Assembly (NCBI GenBank): GCA_003647605.1
Contig: QMND01000042.1
Location: 1-5,988 of the forward strand
From: Candidatus Shapirobacteria bacterium
Lineage (GTDB): Bacteria; Patescibacteriota; Microgenomatia; UBA12405
DNA: 5,988 bases
Direction of reading: 5' to 3'
Program-made: the position numbers and the translations under genes
Part shown: piece by piece, positions 4,725 through 5,988 of the stretch
How the letters are laid out: each line of letters starts with the position of its first letter
Position numbering within the stretch: position 1 is the stretch's first letter
Notes under the pieces: generated by a model
What the model saw: the letters and a program-made list of their open reading frames with translations, nothing else
Database searches by the model: none
What the model was told of the DNA's origin: nothing

Positions 4725-5988
4725 TTGGTTAATGTAGCGGGAGAATATGTTGGTTTTGGTTTGATTGGTGTTTTTTTCTTTGAGAAGATAAAATTTTTTT
4801 TTGTAGGTGGAATTACAACACATACTGTAGTTAAATTTTTTATACCTTTTTTATTTTTTTATTTATGGAAACAGAGGGTTTTTTTGAAAAGAGAACTATT
4901 GACGGATTTTAGAGTTTTTTTACTATTACTTTTTTCTTTGTCTTCTGTGTTTTCGGCGTATTTCTCTAGTTTTCCGGAAGATTCTTTAAGAGAATTGTAT
5001 ATTTTATTTTGTGGAATAGTTGTGTGTTTTTTTATGGCTTTGTTTAGTTTGAAAAAAGTAAATTTTAACAAAATGATTTGGTTTTATATTTTTTTATTAT
5101 TGTTTTCTGGATTATTCCGATTATTGATTGTGTTGAAACAAGAGTGGTTGATTGGACTTATTTCTGTTAGTTTTAAGCCTGAGATTGCACAAAATTTTAT
5201 ATATCATTTATTAATTAGAAGGCAGCTAATGTTTTTAGATGTAGGTATGATGATATTTCCACTTTCTTTGGTCTTTGCTTTGGTGTCAAGAGGTGTTTTG
5301 AAGTATTTTTTTTGGTTTTTGTATTTATTATCGGTGTTTTCAATTATTTTGGCCAATTCTAGAACATATTTTATTAATTTATTAGTTGGATCGATGATTG
5401 TTGGTTTTTATTTTTTTTTAAAGAAAAAAAATCTAAACATAAATTTTTTTGTTGTAATGATTTTGTCTTTGTTAGCATTGTTTTCATTTGGAGTTTCTTC
5501 TCGGGTTTTGGGTAGTAATGTTATGGATCGTTTATTGTTCACTTATAGGTATGACAAAGAAAATCTAAGTGGTAGAAGATACTTAGCTGAGAGATCTGTG
5601 TATGTGTTAAAAAATTTTCCATTTTTTGGATCTGGTCAAAGAACGTTACCAAAGTTGATTGGATATGAGCCAGATGTTCAAGATAGAAGTTACATAAATT
5701 TTTTGAGTCAAAAGAATTTGCCAGAGAGTTATGGATTACCAACTGCCTATAGTTTTTTTAATGTTTTAGCAGAAATGGGTATAATTGGTTTTGTTTTATG
5801 GTTGTTAATGTTATTTACTTTTGTTATTTATGATGTGTTTTTTTTGTTAGATGGTAGGATCAAAAATCATTTTGTTGGGTTGTATTTGAGTTTTGCAATA
5901 TCTGCCTTGTTGTATACTTTAACTAATGTTACCGATGTGCCGACCTATCCCGAACAAATGAGTTTTTGGATAATTAGAGGTATGTTAT
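4725..5988 (+). CDS. O-antigen ligase/polymerase-like membrane protein (Wzy_C family), 3' partial
   Basis: An open frame continues off the right edge, giving 421 residues here. It encodes a polytopic membrane protein predicted to polymerise or ligate lipid-linked glycan outside the membrane. An N-terminal FFFEKI segment resembles the usual PFERI motif after the first helix. Many hydrophobic helices follow. The long outer loop carries SGRRYLAERS (R284, R285) and FPFFGSGQ (298-305), the typical sequence of Wzy/WaaL ligases, then NVLAEMGIIGFVLW as the helix after the loop. No ATG suits the start. TTG 4725 sits one base after the previous stop and gives a normal-length first helix. ATG 4674, with AAAGGA at 4655-4660, would add 17 residues and overlap the GT4 gene by 50 nt. 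Close packing makes it the fourth gene of the glycan operon. Family call is strong; whether it acts as polymerase or ligase is open. Confidence 0.8.
   Translation, partial: MVNVAGEYVGFGLIGVFFFEKIKFFFVGGITTHTVVKFFIPFLFFYLWKQRVFLKRELLTDFRVFLLLLFSLSSVFSAYFSSFPEDSLRELYILFCGIVVCFFMALFSLKKVNFNKMIWFYIFLLLFSGLFRLLIVLKQEWLIGLISVSFKPEIAQNFIYHLLIRRQLMFLDVGMMIFPLSLVFALVSRGVLKYFFWFLYLLSVFSIILANSRTYFINLLVGSMIVGFYFFLKKKNLNINFFVVMILSLLALFSFGVSSRVLGSNVMDRLLFTYRYDKENLSGRRYLAERSVYVLKNFPFFGSGQRTLPKLIGYEPDVQDRSYINFLSQKNLPESYGLPTAYSFFNVLAEMGIIGFVLWLLMLFTFVIYDVFFLLDGRIKNHFVGLYLSFAISALLYTLTNVTDVPTYPEQMSFWIIRGML

Noticed and set aside
4859..5742. Minus-strand open frames opposite the ligase-like gene
   Set aside because: The + strand frame here is continuous from 4725 to the window edge and carries Wzy_C-type motifs, so these are shadows.
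1..5988. tRNA, rRNA, CRISPR array, insertion sequence or riboswitch
   Set aside because: I looked for cloverleaf-like folds, regularly spaced repeats with unique spacers, transposase motifs and long structured leaders and saw none. The only intergenic stretches are short and accounted for.

Overview
This window is AT-rich bacterial DNA. Every supported gene lies on the + strand, and that strand is visibly poor in C relative to G. Genes are tightly packed with short gaps or overlaps, and ribosome-binding sites are weak or missing at several starts. TGA and TAA both end genes and the intact genes contain no internal TGA, so the standard bacterial code fits. The compact gene style, the T- and A-rich codon use and the mix of surface-glycan genes with a small toxin-antitoxin pair look most like a Patescibacteria/CPR genome (for example the Microgenomates side). 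That placement is inference from style; no marker gene is present.

Layout. Positions 1-84 hold the end of an intergenic region with a nested hairpin, followed by a T-tract. It looks like a degenerate copy of a dispersed palindromic repeat and may also terminate an upstream gene. Positions 99-135 hold a promoter overlapped by a motif phased every 8 bp, a candidate antitoxin operator. Positions 133-805 encode a VapBC-type toxin-antitoxin pair: a ribbon-helix-helix antitoxin overlapping a PIN-domain toxin by 35 nt.

A second promoter with a perfect TATAAT (828-833) precedes a four-gene surface-glycan locus that runs off the right edge. (1) 846-1658 is a membrane-anchored, internally duplicated protein, broken by one in-frame TAA at codon 69. 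(2) 1648-2784 is a polytopic PIG-V/Gpi18-like mannosyltransferase. (3) 2804-4723 is a 639-residue protein joining a PIG-L/LmbE-type deacetylase to a GT4 glycosyltransferase. (4) 4725-5988 is a partial O-antigen ligase/polymerase (Wzy_C-like) membrane protein with no end in the window.

These genes suggest the following inferred scheme. The cytoplasmic GT4 domain adds a sugar, the deacetylase exposes an amine on an N-acetylated sugar, the PIG-V-like enzyme adds a mannose-type residue outside the membrane from a polyprenyl-phosphate donor, and the Wzy/WaaL-like protein polymerises or ligates the glycan. The most interesting points are the single nonsense codon in the duplicated membrane protein, and the deacetylase-GT4 junction, where one extra T in a T6 run would exactly restore two ordinary overlapping genes.
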